Assembly (NCBI GenBank): GCA_963277665.1
Contig: OY728163.1
Location: 1,910,226,644 to 1,910,290,643, forward strand
Direction: 5' to 3'
Origin: Viscum album
Lineage: Eukaryota; Streptophyta; Magnoliopsida; Santalales; Viscaceae
DNA length: 64,000 bases
Positions 10,720 to 21,696 of this stretch are shown piece by piece. Below the pieces are notes generated by a model. The model saw only the letters and a list, made by a program, of their open reading frames with translations. It did no database searches and was not told the origin of the DNA. How positions within the stretch are numbered: the first letter of the stretch is position 1; each line of letters begins with the position of its first letter. The translations under genes were made by a program, and so were the position numbers.

Positions 10720-11900
10720 CGCGTTGGTATGAGCCGTGGTGAGTTTCCCGTCCATGAGATCAGGGAATATGCTCCATTAGAGTAGACCTTGTGTATAACA
10801 TATGGTCCCTCCCACTTGAGATTCAGCTTTAGAGGTTTCCTTCCAGGTATTAATGGGGTCCAGAGGACTAACACCAATTCTCCTTCCAAGAAAGACCGAA
10901 AACAGAACTTTTTATTGAAGGCTCATGAAATCTGGTTCTGGTAGACTTCCAGATGGTGCAAAGTGTGTAGATTCTTCTCATCTAGATGTTACAATTCACC
11001 TAGCCACTTTTCTGCTTTCTCATCGTCAGTTAATTGATCACAAATGGCAACATAGAGTGAGGGAAGTTGGAGTTTAATGGGAAGGACCGCCTCTGTGCCG
11101 TATACTAGTGAGTACGGGGTAGCCCGAGTAACAGTACAGATTGTGGTTCGATAAGCCCAAAATGCATGGATGAGTTTATCCAGCCATGAATTCTTGTTTT
11201 TGTCCACCATTTCCTGGAGAATGTTCGACATGGTCTTGCTGAAATCCTCTATTTGTCTATTGGCCGCCGCATGGTAGCGGGATGAGTGGTTAGACTTGAT
11301 ACCATATTCTTGGTATAGTTTATCCAATTCAGAAGAGAAGAAGTTGGTGTCCTTATCCACCAGTATGGTATGAGGGACACCAAATCTGGTGATGATATTG
11401 GTTTTTATAAAGTTGACAACTTTTCTTGCCCCGACTTCCTTAAGGGGTACAGCTTCTGCCCATTTGGAAAAGAAGTCGGTTTTTGTGAGGATATACTTCA
11501 ACTGTTTGGCTGTGGTGGGGGGATATGGTCCCACGACGTCTATTCCCCAGACAACAAATGGCCAGGATTACTTTTCCTGATGAAGTAACTCCGGGGGTTA
11601 GTGTATGAAGTTGGAATGAATTTGGCACGAGTGTAATTTTGCAGGAAAGCGCTCGCAATCTCGTGCCACTGTGGGCTAATAGTACCCAAGATTCCGAACC
11701 TGATGGGAAACCTTGGTCCCTGGCTGATGTGCTCCACAAACTCTGGCATGCACTCCAGTCATGAAGGCGACAGTTTCTTCTCCATCAATGCATCTGATAA
11801 GGACTCTATTGAGGCCTCGTTTGTAGAGTACCTCTGGTTGACCCATGCCGCCACATATGACGAAGTTGATTTCCCTTCTCCATATTTTCTCTCACTCAAC
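10720..11900 (-). pseudogene. Tat integrase region
   Basis: The zinc-binding part shows GVHARVCGAHQPG and, after GYYWPT, a cysteine pair reduced to KLHSCQ where the first cysteine of the usual CxxC is lost. The catalytic core keeps its acidic residues: D in VVWGIDVVGP (about 11530), D in ILVDKDTNFF (about 11360) and E in NRQIEDFSKT (about 11250). The longest open stretch is 10989-11534. The C-terminal part reads LVLWTPLIPGRKP...LKWEGPY and ends near 10710. Stops separate the zinc-binding part from the core. Confidence 0.88.
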
Positions 11901-12059
11901 CCTGCCCGATGGAAGTTCTCCCTATTGAAGGTAGTTTGCGATGGGGGTCATCTAACAGGTGGCAAGAGCATATGGCTCAGGGACAGGACTGATTTCTTTG
12001 ATCTCCTCCGTCTTGGTCTGGACAAATGGAAAGACCATTCGGCAGTGAGCAATACTGAT

Positions 12060-12510
12060 TAATGTTTCATCCTAGTCTGGGTTGGCTAAGGCTGTTGCCG
12101 CGTTGGCTAATGCGTCAGCCTGGGTATTCTAAGACCGGGGAATATAGGTCAATGTTGGTTCTTTGGAAAATTCCTCCATTAACCCTCGGACATGGTCAAA
12201 CAGGAGAATCAGATCCCCCTTTTTAATAGCATAGTCACTATTGACTTTCTTGATGACTAGTTCCGAGTCACCCTTTACCTTACTGTGTTGTACTTGTGCC
12301 TGGAGTGTGAGTTCCAGTCCTGCAATGAGGGCTTGATATTCCGCTTCATTGTTCATACATCCCTCTGACAGGAGGAAGGAATACGGCAATAATTCCTTTT
12401 CCAAGGACATGAGTATTATCCCCAAGCCCACCTTGTTAAATTTGGGGTCTTCCATCCTTTTTCTGGTTGGGCTTCGTGATGCGCTGTTGAAGTACATTTC
12501 CCATGTTGGG
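12060..12510 (-). pseudogene. Second (archaeal-type) RNase H of Tat pol
   Basis: An open stretch at 12129-12497 reads MYFNSASRS, then GLGIILMSLEKELLPYSFLL, NNEAEYQALIAGL and KGDSELVIKKV. This is the extra RNase H that marks Tat-lineage elements. The first catalytic aspartate, normally in a FDGAS-like motif, is Asn here (FNSAS), so this copy would be inactive even without stops. The glutamate (NEAEY) and second aspartate (KGDSELV) remain. A stop separates it from NTQADALANAA at about 12120. Confidence 0.85.
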
Positions 12511-12639
12511 AGCTCCTCTTGAACCGTGAAGATGTCTTCATCCGGTAGCTCGATGTCTAGTGCGGTAGTCCCTGTTGAGGGGTGCTATGCCAGAAAATCT
12601 GTTAATGCCTATCCCTTGATGGCCTTATGAGGCACAAAC

Positions 12640-13850
12640 CAGATGTCAAACTATTTCAGGATGACTGCCCATCGTGATAGGAACCCGGTCGGCATTGGGC
12701 GGATGAGGATATACTTGAGTGGGTTATTACGCGAGACCAAGTGGACTTCATGATGCTGAAGATAATGTCGCAACTTTTGAACTGCAAAGACCAAGTCCAA
12801 ACAACTCTTCTTGATGTTTGAGTATCGAGTCTCAGCATCGACCATAGTTTGGTTGAGGTAATAAAGACTGTTTTTACTGCCAGTGTCATTATTTTGTGCG
12901 AGGAAGGCTCCCAGCGACCGCTCTAGGGCCGTCACATATAGGATGAGGGGTCTTCCTTCAACGGGGTTCATGGGCACTGGTGGGCTCAAGAGATACTTAT
13001 TTATACTGTCGAACGCCTCTTTGCAGTCATCTATACATTGGTACATGACTCCCTTCTTCATTAACCCGGTAAAGGGAAAAAATTTGCCTTCCAGGTTAGA
13101 TATGAACCACCTGATATAGGCCAAGTTCCCTTGGAATGCACTCAACTCAGTGAGGTTGTAGGGAGGTGGCAGGCCGAGAATAGCCTTTGTCTTTTCAGGG
13201 TTGACTTCGATGTCATGATGGCGTACGACAAAGCCAAGGAATTTCTCTGAAGTAACCTCGAAGGCACACTTCAAGGGGTTCATCTTCAGATTATGTTGTC
13301 AAAGTTTGTTGAAGACGGTTTCAAGATCTGACAGGTGATATGAGCGCTGCCTGGACTTAACCACCAAGTCATCTACGTAACATTCGACGAATTTCCCCAA
13401 GAATGGTTTAAAGATATGATGCATGGCGCGTTTATATGTGGTTCCAGCGTTATTGAGACCAAAGGGCATGACCGTGTAATAGAATACTCCCTGGGGGGCT
13501 CTGAAGGTAGTGGATTCTTCGTCTTCTCAGGCCATCTTAATTTTATTATAGCCAGAATAGCCTTCCATGAAGGACAGAGCCTCATACCCAGCCGTTGCAT
13601 CGATTAATAACTCGGTGATCGGGACCGAGAAGTCATCTTTCGGGAAATATCGATTAAGATCTCTGAAATCGATGAAGACGTAGATTTTCCCATTCTTTTT
13701 CTTGATGAGGATGATTTTGTCCAACCAGATGGGGTACTGGATCTCCCAAATGAAGCTTGATTTAATGAGATTATCGACTTCAGTCTCTATTTTGGAAGCA
13801 TGTGTGGGATGTGTCCTTATAGCGGCTTGTTTATAGCCCCAGTGGTCTTC
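12640..13850 (-). pseudogene. Tat reverse transcriptase and first RNase H
   Basis: RT motifs run from PIWLDKIILIKKKNGK (about 13710) through IDFRDLNRYFPKDDF, FRAPQGVFYYTVMPFGLNNA (about 13480) to ECYVDDLVV with the catalytic YVDD at 13368-13379. The finger-thumb part reads FLGFVVRHHDIEVNPEK and the RNase H part LILYVTALERSLGAFLAQ and YYLNQTMVDAETRYSN. Stops lie after KIKMA (about 13525), in NKL-stop-QHN (about 13300) and after WAVILK (about 12650). YVDD itself is intact. Confidence 0.9.
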
Positions 13851-14479
13851 TGGAAGACCCAAGTGATGCATTTCCACTTCAGGATCGAGTCCCCCCATCT
13901 CTGTGTAATTCCAGGGAAAACAATCCTGATGTTGCTTTATGAAATAGGTATATACCTCATGCTCCTCGGGGGACATGGCTGCACTAACAAGAGTGGGCCT
14001 CAGGTCTTCCTCAGTACCCAGGTTTATTTCCCTGAGCTCATATATAGTGGTGGAGATACCTTCCTCAAATTCGGGAGGTGCATCCCTGAGATCTTCCTCC
14101 TCTTCTTCTCCCAAATCATCATCATCTTGATCCGATGGGGGGAGATTTTCTATCCCGGTCTCTTGGGGGATTGAGGGAGAGGCATCGTGGGCATCCCCGA
14201 TCGAGTATTCATCCCCAGATTTCCGGTTGGCGGATGTTTCTGCATTGTCATGCTCAGCTGTTATGGCTGAAGTCATGAAGGAAGCTGAGTGTGTGTTCGA
14301 ACTTGAATCCCTGCTCTCAATATGGTTGATGGGCGGTACGTAGTCTCTGCCAAGCTTCCTGAGGGGGTCGTCAGGAACCACTTCCAGACCATTTGGAGCG
14401 GGGATCCAGTCAACACCATCGGCCAAAGGCTTCTTCCTCTTTTTCTCATAGAACCCGGTGTCAATGTAGTGTGACTCAG

Positions 14480-14954
14480 AGAGCTCGAAAGGGGCCTTAT
14501 CGGCGTGCAGTGTCCCACTTTTCCCATTGATGCAGTATTTAATACACTGGTGGTAGGATGAAGGAACGACCATGTGCTTATGAAGCCACAACCTTCCCAG
14601 TAGGGCATTGAATGCTGTGTTCTTCCAGTCCACCAGGAATTCCAAGTAGGCCATGAGGTCTCCATAATGGGTCTTTAGCTTAATTTGTCCCAAAAGCTTC
14701 TGCTCGCTCTTGTCATAACCTAGTAGAGTCGTGGCTGAGGGTATTAAGTAACCCTCACTGTAACCCAAATTACAGAGTACCCGTAGGGGAAGGAGGTTAA
14801 CTCTAGATCCGTTGTCAATAAAGGCTTTACAGATCTCTACATCATCTAGTGTTCCAGACACATTTAATGGTTTGATGTGTCCCTGCATGATGGCATCTTC
14901 ATCTAGATCGGTGAAGGAAATCACTGCACTGCATTCACCCAAGCCAGTCTCCAT
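14480..14954 (-). pseudogene. Tat aspartic protease region
   Basis: The region reads AFIDNGSRVNLLPLRVL and, about 70 residues on, ALLGRLWLHKHMVVPSSYHQ, both typical of Tat retropepsin-like domains. The usual D-S/T-G active site is D-N-G here. It would cut the polyprotein as a dimer. It opens the +1 frame right after the gag-frame stop near 14940. Confidence 0.85.
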
Positions 14955-17900
14955 TCGGTAGATCTCGATGGAAGCTTAACTCGACTTGAAACCCTTGGGG
15001 GCTGAGCAAGGCTTCTATTAGTTCCTCCCCGAGTTTGTCTGACAAACCCAGGGCCTCCAGGATGGAAATCTTGGCTGGTACTGACGCCAGCTACTTAAGG
15101 ATGTCGTACTTTTTCTCCAATAGCCAACGCTTCTCCACTGGCGGGAGAGTTCTAGTAGGCAGCTTGGGAGCTAGGGTGCATGATGAGGAGGGACCCTCTA
15201 CGAGGTCAGATGCTGACGATGTTCCCACGTTTTGGGGACTCGGCATGGCGGGTCTGTTTGTGCGCACTAGGCGGCTAGACGCTTGTTCCTCCTCTGATGG
15301 GTACCGCAGGATAACAGGGATAGAGGGGAAGCTTTTGGAGGTGGGGGGATATTCTTTCTCCTGTTGAGTCCATTGAAGGTCTCTCCCATGGGTTTCCGCG
15401 GTATTGATAGTTTGGGCCTGGATAAAACCATAGGGTTGGTTTCAGCCGCAACTGTGCCTTCCCTGATATCCCCTGCCTCTGCCATTCCTTGTCCCGACTC
15501 CTCGTATTGGGAACTTGGGTTCATAACCATACCCTTCATCAGGGAATGATTCCATAAGATGGATGAAATTGATAGAACCAAATATTGGATCTTCATCCTC
15601 TGATAGGTCACCCTGGTCCGTTGTCCCTGATGGTGTCGTTTGGTGGGTCAGTGCCCGTGGTGCCAAATTCGAGGGCATGAAATCTGACAGCATCGGGGAT
15701 AACTTTGGCCTTGTCACGGACTGCTCCTCTTGCGCTTGTCTCCTACCTTTTTGATTACGCCTGGATAACTGGCTAATGGAGGGTTGTGGGGATGATATTA
15801 TCAGCAGTGTGGCATCCGGGACTGTTGGTGGCAGCACCGGCTGCTGTAGTTGAGCTCGGAGTATGCCCTGGGCTCGATTGATAGTCTTCCGAGTCAAATA
15901 GTTATCAAATTTCTGCCCCTTCTTGCTAGTGAATTCCTGCCACCCCTCCCCTTTTTCAGAGCCGGTGGTGGAAATATATGTCACATGTGCTGGGGGTGGT
16001 CCCAGCTCGACTTGCCCGGAGTCTACCATCCTTTGCAGGAGGTCCCTGAAAACGAAGCATTTCCGAATATTGTTCCCCAAATTTCGATGGTTGGGACAGT
16101 AGTCTGGCCTGTCATTGCAGCTGACTTCTTTGGTTTTCCTCGGATTCGGGAGGCGGAGAAAGTTACAATTCATAGCGGCGATGAAGTAGCCGCATACTTG
16201 GTCTTCTCAGAACGAGTATGATTTATGTCTTTGTTCCTCAAACTGGTTCCGCTTCACCCCTTTCTAATCATCCCTCCTAGTCGGAGGCTACCGCTGATAT
16301 GCAGGGGGACCTTGACGATTTGGTGGAGGCCTGAGCGGTGGAGTAGGCACAGGGGCTGGCTTGAGCGTGACAGAGGATGCTTCAGCTCTGGCTGCTCTCT
16401 TTGTAGAAGACTGCAAGGCTATTCGGGACTTCAAATTGGTCCGCTGCAGGGAGTCCTTGATTCTCTGGGCAATGACCGAGAGATGGCTGAAGCCAGTGGT
16501 GCACTCCACTGGTATGAGTGGAGTTTGCAGCTCATCTCGAAGATTATCGATGCATATGGCTAGCTTCTTATCTTGAGGCATTGACCTATTCAGAGATTAG
16601 GTCAGACCATTCCATCTAGAGATGAAATATGAGACCCTCTCGTTCTCCCTCTACTTGCAATTCATGAGGTCGTTGACCATTGTTTTGGGAAATGTCAAGA
16701 TAATGTGGAATAAGAACTGCTGCCGAAGGTCTTCCCAGCTTTTTATTGACTGGGATGGAAGACTCATATACCAGATGAAGGAGGATCCTTTCAAGTTCCG
16801 CACGAAGCATCGGATTTTCACTACTTCTTGTTGTTTTAGAGTCCCCATCATAGGGTCTCAATAGGATGCGTAGTGCATCAAATGCTGTTCCGGGTCGCCT
16901 GATCCATTGAAGATAGGGAATACAGGGCACCCAAAATTGGTTGGAGGTGGTGTATTGCTCACCCAATCTGGGTAAGGTTTCTGCTCTGGCTGTATCAGAG
17001 CGCGTCGACCTTCCATTTCTTCCAATCGAGCCGTTAGTGCCTCGATGGTGTTGGTGAGACCCTGGTTTACATCCTGTTGGGCCCGGTCCTGAACATGTGT
17101 AGCCCGAGGCATTTCTTGAGGATCCATCTCGGTTGGCACCTGGGGTGCATGTGCTGTTTGTGACACCTTCGGGGGGTTCAAGCGTACTCGCTCCAGTTTC
17201 TTCCTGAGTGGAAGAAAGTCTTGGTATTCATCTGTATCCACATTTAGGTATTTGGATGGACTGGGCACCTCGTTGGGTAGGAGCCCTGACTGTGCTTCGT
17301 TTGTCGGGGAAAACCTTGGTCATTGAGGTGAACTTACTGGGAGTGCATGATGTGGCTCCTCTTGGGATGCGCTTTCAATAAGACAGTTCCTTTGGATTAG
17401 TTCGACGTTAATACGCCTCAATTCTTCCATTTCCTCTTACTGTAGAGAGAACCTCTCTTCGAGCGTGAGTGGATCGTTTTTATCGAGAGAAGGAGGCGGG
17501 TTAAGGGTAACTGGTCCCTTATTCTTATCCTTGTTGGAATCTCTCAAGGTGAGAAGAGGAAGGTTAGATGAAGGGGCATCCATATTTAGAGCGGCCCTCT
17601 GGTTCCGGGTGTGCACACCTGGTGGTTCGTTGTGAGTCACAGCCTGACCGGAACCATCGTCTCTCGATCCATCTTGATTTGCATCATCTTCGGTACTACC
17701 CATAGGGTTAGCCTCTATGGCGTTGATGGATGCATATCGCGGGGCAGAGAAGATGTCATCTTCCAAATATGAATAAGATCTCCTGCGTCTTTTACTAGTT
17801 TTCCCTCTCCTGTCTTGGGATTGCTTTCAGGATTCTTAACAAAGGGTGACACAGAGAGTTCTCTGATGTGGCCTTATGGTACACCTACCTCTTGATGGGG

Positions 17901-19098
17901 ATGATGATTTAAAGGATGCGATAGGGCAGGAACCTCCTCATCCGACTCTCCTCCCTAGATGAGAGAATACTGATTCTCGAGGGGAAGGTTTTTGTTGAGG
18001 AGGTAATAATGCCCCCATCCCTGAGGGTTGGGGTTGGTTCCGTTCCTTGTACATTGAGTCTCTTCCTGTTTTTATTGGTCTTACGGGGGTATTTGTTGTT
18101 AAAAATTTCCCCAACCTTGCAGGTTGGGGTTGACCCTGAATTGGGGTAGTGGCTGCTACTATTGCTAGCTGCCTGATCTTGTGTGCCCCCATTCAGGGGT
18201 GAACCGGGTTTAGTGCCGAGTTCTTCTGTGAATCAATCACTTATGGGGAGGCAGGAAATGACTGCTGATTGGCCTCTCTTAGGTGAGAGGCCTTTTTTAT
18301 TCTCTTGGTGACCTGATTTACGAGTTCTTGAATAGATCATTCCCGTCGGGCCTGATGCTTTTGGGACTTACTCAAGGCCCGTTTCTATTGGGTGTGTTGC
18401 CTTTCGTGACTAGGGAGACCACTCTATTGCTGTCTTGACGTGATGACGTTGCAAGATAGCATGCCGAACGGGTTCTTCTGGGCGGGGAGCGGAGTGAAAT
18501 ATAGAGCTCCATGTTCTCCCCATCCCCTGATATAGACTCCCATCGGGGTGTTACTGATGAGGCGACGCAACTGGTGCTGTGCACGGAGGCAAGCTATCTC
18601 CATGTTTCCTTTACACCTATCGGGTCGCTGTTGCCGTGCCAAAGGAAGAGGTTCCAGGTCGATTTGACGCAGGAGGTCTCCTATTGTCTTGACATGGTCT
18701 ACATACCCGTCATAGGGCATGAATCTTGATTTCAGTCAGAAGAGGGTTGTCCAAATATTATGGTGGATTCCGTGCACACATTCTTCTAACAACTCTCTGG
18801 GTATGTCGAACTAAGAGGTGCCCGTGGCCCAAAACATAACTAGTATATCATCCTTGCCCAGTCGTTTCCTTAGGTGCAACATGTCGGCATACTCCTCCGC
18901 TAGTGATTCCTCTACCTGGTCAGCCCAACTGAGACGCTCGCCGATAGGGTGGTTGGAGGCAGTGGGACCGGTAGGTGTTGAATTATCATGTGGGCGATTC
19001 CGAGGCGGTTCGTATGATGAATGTGGACCTGGAACATATCCTAATTGAAGAAGGGTTTCGTTAGCGATTGACTGGGAATCTGTCATGCTCGATCCCAT
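14940..19098 (-). pseudogene. gag: Tat gag with N-terminal extension and gag-protease linker
   Basis: One minus-strand frame can be followed from ATG at 19098 to a TGA near 14940, interrupted by about 20 stops. The retrotransposon gag core lies at about 17000-16600 (GDPEQHLMHY, LKGSSFIWYMSLPSQSIKSW, RVSYFISRWNGLT). A zinc-knuckle-like segment near 16120-16050 reads DYCPNHRNLGNNIRKCFVF, with the usual histidine of GH changed to N. The linker at 15138-15000 (EKKYDILK, stop, SVPAKISILEALGLSDKL) is typical of Tat elements just before protease. The N-terminal 1.3 kb (GYVPGPHSSYEPPRNR, WADQVEESLAEEYADML) is not a domain I know. The frame has survived although the codons have not. Confidence 0.85.
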
Positions 19099-19139
19099 CC
19101 TTCTGAGTGCCTCGACATACGAGGGATTTTCTGTTCTTG

Positions 19140-20060
19140 ATTCAGTAGAGGGAGGACCTTCCTGTTGATATGATATGTCATTGCAGGGAGGACCTTCTCA
19201 ATAGTGGCTGTAATGGTGAGGACTACCACTAATTCTTGATGCCTCACTGCATAGAGGACTTTTGTAGTGCATACCCTGGGGAGGACCTTCAAGGCATGTC
19301 GCAGCAAGGGGAGGACCTTATGGCTACGTATAATTGTTATGGGGAGGGACTTCGCAACAACTTCCATCATGGTGAGGATGACCATCATGGTTTGACGTTC
19401 CATGTGTATCCTGGGGAGGAACTTCAAGAGACACTGCGAAAAGGGGAGGACCTTCTTGTTTCTTGGGGCCACTGCGGGGAGGACCTCTGCAATGGCGGCC
19501 ATGGTGGCGAGGACTACCATCACAATTGCTGCAGGGAGAATATCTGCGGGGTACACCCTGGGGAGGGTGTTCAAAATGTACCGCAATTAGGGGAGGGCCT
19601 TCTCATTTGTTAATGTCTCTACGGGGAGGACCTCCGTTATCAGGGTGTCAAGGACTACCACTGTGATCTGATGTCCAGCTACGTGGAGTGTCGTTGCAGC
19701 ATAACCCCTGGGGAGGACCTTCAGGGAAGACCACGACAAGGGGAGGGCCTTCTTGTCGTGATGAGATGTCACTGCGGGGAGGGCCTCCGCAGTTGCGACT
19801 ATGATAGCGAGGACTACTATCATAATCTGTGGTCCCACTGCATGGAGAGTGTTTGCAGCGTATACCCTAGGGAGGACCTTCAGGGTGGACCACAGCAAGT
19901 GGAGGACCTTCTTGCTGCTTGATCTTCTGGCCACATGGAGGGTTTACGTGACTCGCATCAAAAGAGGATCTCTCATGATCGATCATTATATGCCCGTGGG
20001 GGAGGCCCCCACGGGTGATCTGGGGAGGACCTTTAGAGCTGCTGGTAGCGACATTGCGGG
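19140..20060. repeat. Leader minisatellite GGGGAGGACCTTC with about 145-bp higher-order unit
   Basis: The string GGGGAGGACCTTC or a close variant recurs every 35-45 bases. Sets of about four form a larger unit with starts near 19270, 19410, 19552, 19703 and 19862 (140-159 bases apart), each opening with CCTGGGGAGGACCTTC. It lies upstream of the gag ATG. Both strands stay open over long stretches (for example 19934-19083 on minus with a single stop), but this comes from the repeat composition, so I do not call a gene. Confidence 0.85.
19993..20015. other. Perfect 10-bp hairpin in the Tat leader
   Basis: CCCGTGGGGG (19993-20002), loop AGG, CCCCCACGGG (20006-20015). It is preceded by the palindrome TGATCGATCA at 19976-19985. 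It lies at the edge of the leader minisatellite. Confidence 0.85.
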
Positions 20061-20491
20061 GAGGACCTTCGAAACTACTATTTCCGCTCCCATAATATGG
20101 TAATGGGTGGGCAGGTTTCGGAGTCTTCTATATGTTATTAATGGCATCGGGAACCCCAGCTTCTAGCAGAGAGGAGTCATGAACCCGCTATTTATTTTCC
20201 AGCTTCCTTTGGCGTGTTCGGGGTGCTTTCTTGTGGGTAGTGGGGAACGTATGCTATTGAAAACGGACTTCACCTTTGGATCCCTATCTAATTGGGTCTC
20301 ATGATACTGCCAGGATATGACGATGAACATATTGACTTTTAGCAGGGATATATGCCTGCTCTGGAGCATCCACCATGATGGACGGGTGTCCCATAGTTGG
20401 AACGAGTGAAGATGCTCGATCCAGTTGCCCTTGAGTCGCTGAATATGGCCGGTGACCCTCCTGGGCAGAAGCTGGGATGTAGATCTTCTCT

Positions 20492-20526
20492 GAGGCGGTT
20501 ATCTCATCTCTTAGATGAGTCGCCTC
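20492..20526. other. Two-part stem-loop in the Tat leader
   Basis: Outer arms GAGGCG and CGCCTC, inner arms CTCATCT and AGATGAG around a 3-base loop CTT. A small internal loop separates the two helices. All pairs are Watson-Crick. Confidence 0.8.
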
Positions 20527-20817
20527 AATTGGGGAGATGATCTCACGAGCCCGAGTCCTTGCTGTTTCCGCTGATGCTATTACACTCTTTCAAGTCTGCA
20601 ATATATGATCTGGGATCGATACTTGCTCCTCCATCATTGCCAGGATATGCAGAGAGACATCTTTGGATGGAATAGGTATGAAGGCCCATTCCAGTATCGG
20701 AGTAGGAATACCCTACTCCTGTCATTCGCTGGTCAGTGGGTTCTGAAAATTCTCCTGTGTCGGGGCAAGTGAACGAATCTACCCCTAGGCTGGGATATGC
20801 CATTTTATCTCTCTGTA

Positions 20818-21325
20818 TGCCGCCACATCAGGGTGGCAGACTTTACTTGCATCTGTAGGGACCTGGGCTGCATATATTGGTTTCCCACCATATAGAGGTG
20901 GTGGCCTTTGTTGGCAGGGAGACGTGCCCGCCTATTAACTGCCGCCACATCTGGATGGCGGGCTTTGTTGATCACCACCACATCGGGATGGTTGGCGTCA
21001 AGAGAATCTTCTAGGATATGGTCTTTTAGGCACAGGGTCGCCACCATGTCGGGTTGGTGTGCTTCACGACCCTGGGCAGGGAGAGGTGCCTTCCAGGTAG
21101 GTGCCATCCTGCGTGAGCGACGAGTTTGATAGAGCTCAGCGGGGATGCGTGCCTGTTCCTATGATGCCGCCATATCTGGATGGTGGGATTTGGAGGAGTG
21201 AACATGTGTATGTGCTTGTTCGTGATGCGTCTCCATGACTGGGAAGCGGAGCTCCTCCTCGAGGACAAGGGTGATGACTGGTCCCCGGTTGTAAGTTTGC
21301 CGCCATAGTCGGGTGGTCCGAGGGG
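20818..21325. repeat. 27-bp repeats with CCGCCA-TGGCGG arms, about seven copies
   Basis: Copies near 20819, 20883, 20940, 20976, 21040, 21165 and 21299 follow the pattern GCCGCCACATCTGGATGGCG. The best copy has perfect arms CCGCCA and TGGCGG around an 8-base loop. Spacing is irregular (36-134 bases). They lie in the leader between the 5' LTR and gag. Confidence 0.78.
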
Positions 21326-21483
21326 CCGAAGCTCGGGGAGCATGGGACTGGGTCCTCGGGGTGACATCCTCCTTAGCGTGAGGATGTTGAGTCATGGTGT
21401 GACCACACTGACATCTGCCGGTGATGGCCTTCGAGCGGAACCCCCGTTCAGCGGGGATGAAGCCCTCAGCATCGACCTCATCC

Positions 21484-21505
21484 ACCTCCCTAAGATAAGG
21501 GAGGT
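21484..21505. other. Perfect 8-bp hairpin in the Tat leader
   Basis: ACCTCCCT (21484-21491), loop AAGATA, AGGGAGGT (21498-21505). It is one of several perfect stems in the first 1.9 kb of the leader. Confidence 0.8.
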
Positions 21506-21653
21506 ACGCATTGTCCCGTTCCGGGGATAGAGTCCCAAAACGGTTGGAGAAAACAATAGGGGCTGTCTGGATCTACCTTTGCGGCCATTGCTGGGAAGGC
21601 GACCGGTGAGTCCTGATGGATTGGAGGGCATGCATGGCTGCCTCCACCTTCGG

Positions 21654-21696
21654 GAGAGTACCGTTCACGTGGTACTCTCGGATGAATGCATCCGAG
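21654..21696. other. Two adjoining perfect hairpins near the primer-binding side of the leader
   Basis: Stem 1: GAGAGTACC (21654-21662) with GGTACTCTC (21671-21679). Stem 2: CTCGGATG (21677-21684) with CATCCGAG (21689-21696), loop AATG. They share CTC at 21677-21679, so only one can fully form at a time. They lie about 140-180 bases downstream of the proposed 5' LTR end on the minus strand, where retroelements carry dimer and packaging signals. The role is inferred from position only. Confidence 0.75.

Larger units (their letters stand above)
10690..14977 (-). pseudogene. pol: Tat pol: protease, RT, RNase H, second RNase H, integrase
   Basis: A single minus-strand frame holds all pol domains in the order protease (14954-14480), RT (13850-13000), RNase H (12990-12640), archaeal-type RNase H (12510-12060) and integrase (11900-10700). 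It is broken by roughly ten in-frame stops but I see no frame change over 4.2 kb. Several stops fit C-to-T decay of CGA or CAG (for example the TGA in NKL-stop-QHNLKMNP near 13300 and the TAG before NTQADALA near 12130). The frame opens after a TAA at about 14978 and is +1 to the gag frame. The end near 10700 runs straight into the tandem repeats. It encoded the replication enzymes; this copy cannot. Confidence 0.92.

Noticed and set aside
19083..19934. Hydrophobic repeat ORF on the minus strand
   Set aside because: It is open on both strands because of the minisatellite, has a stop in the middle and no known domain. Kept as a finding, not as a gene.
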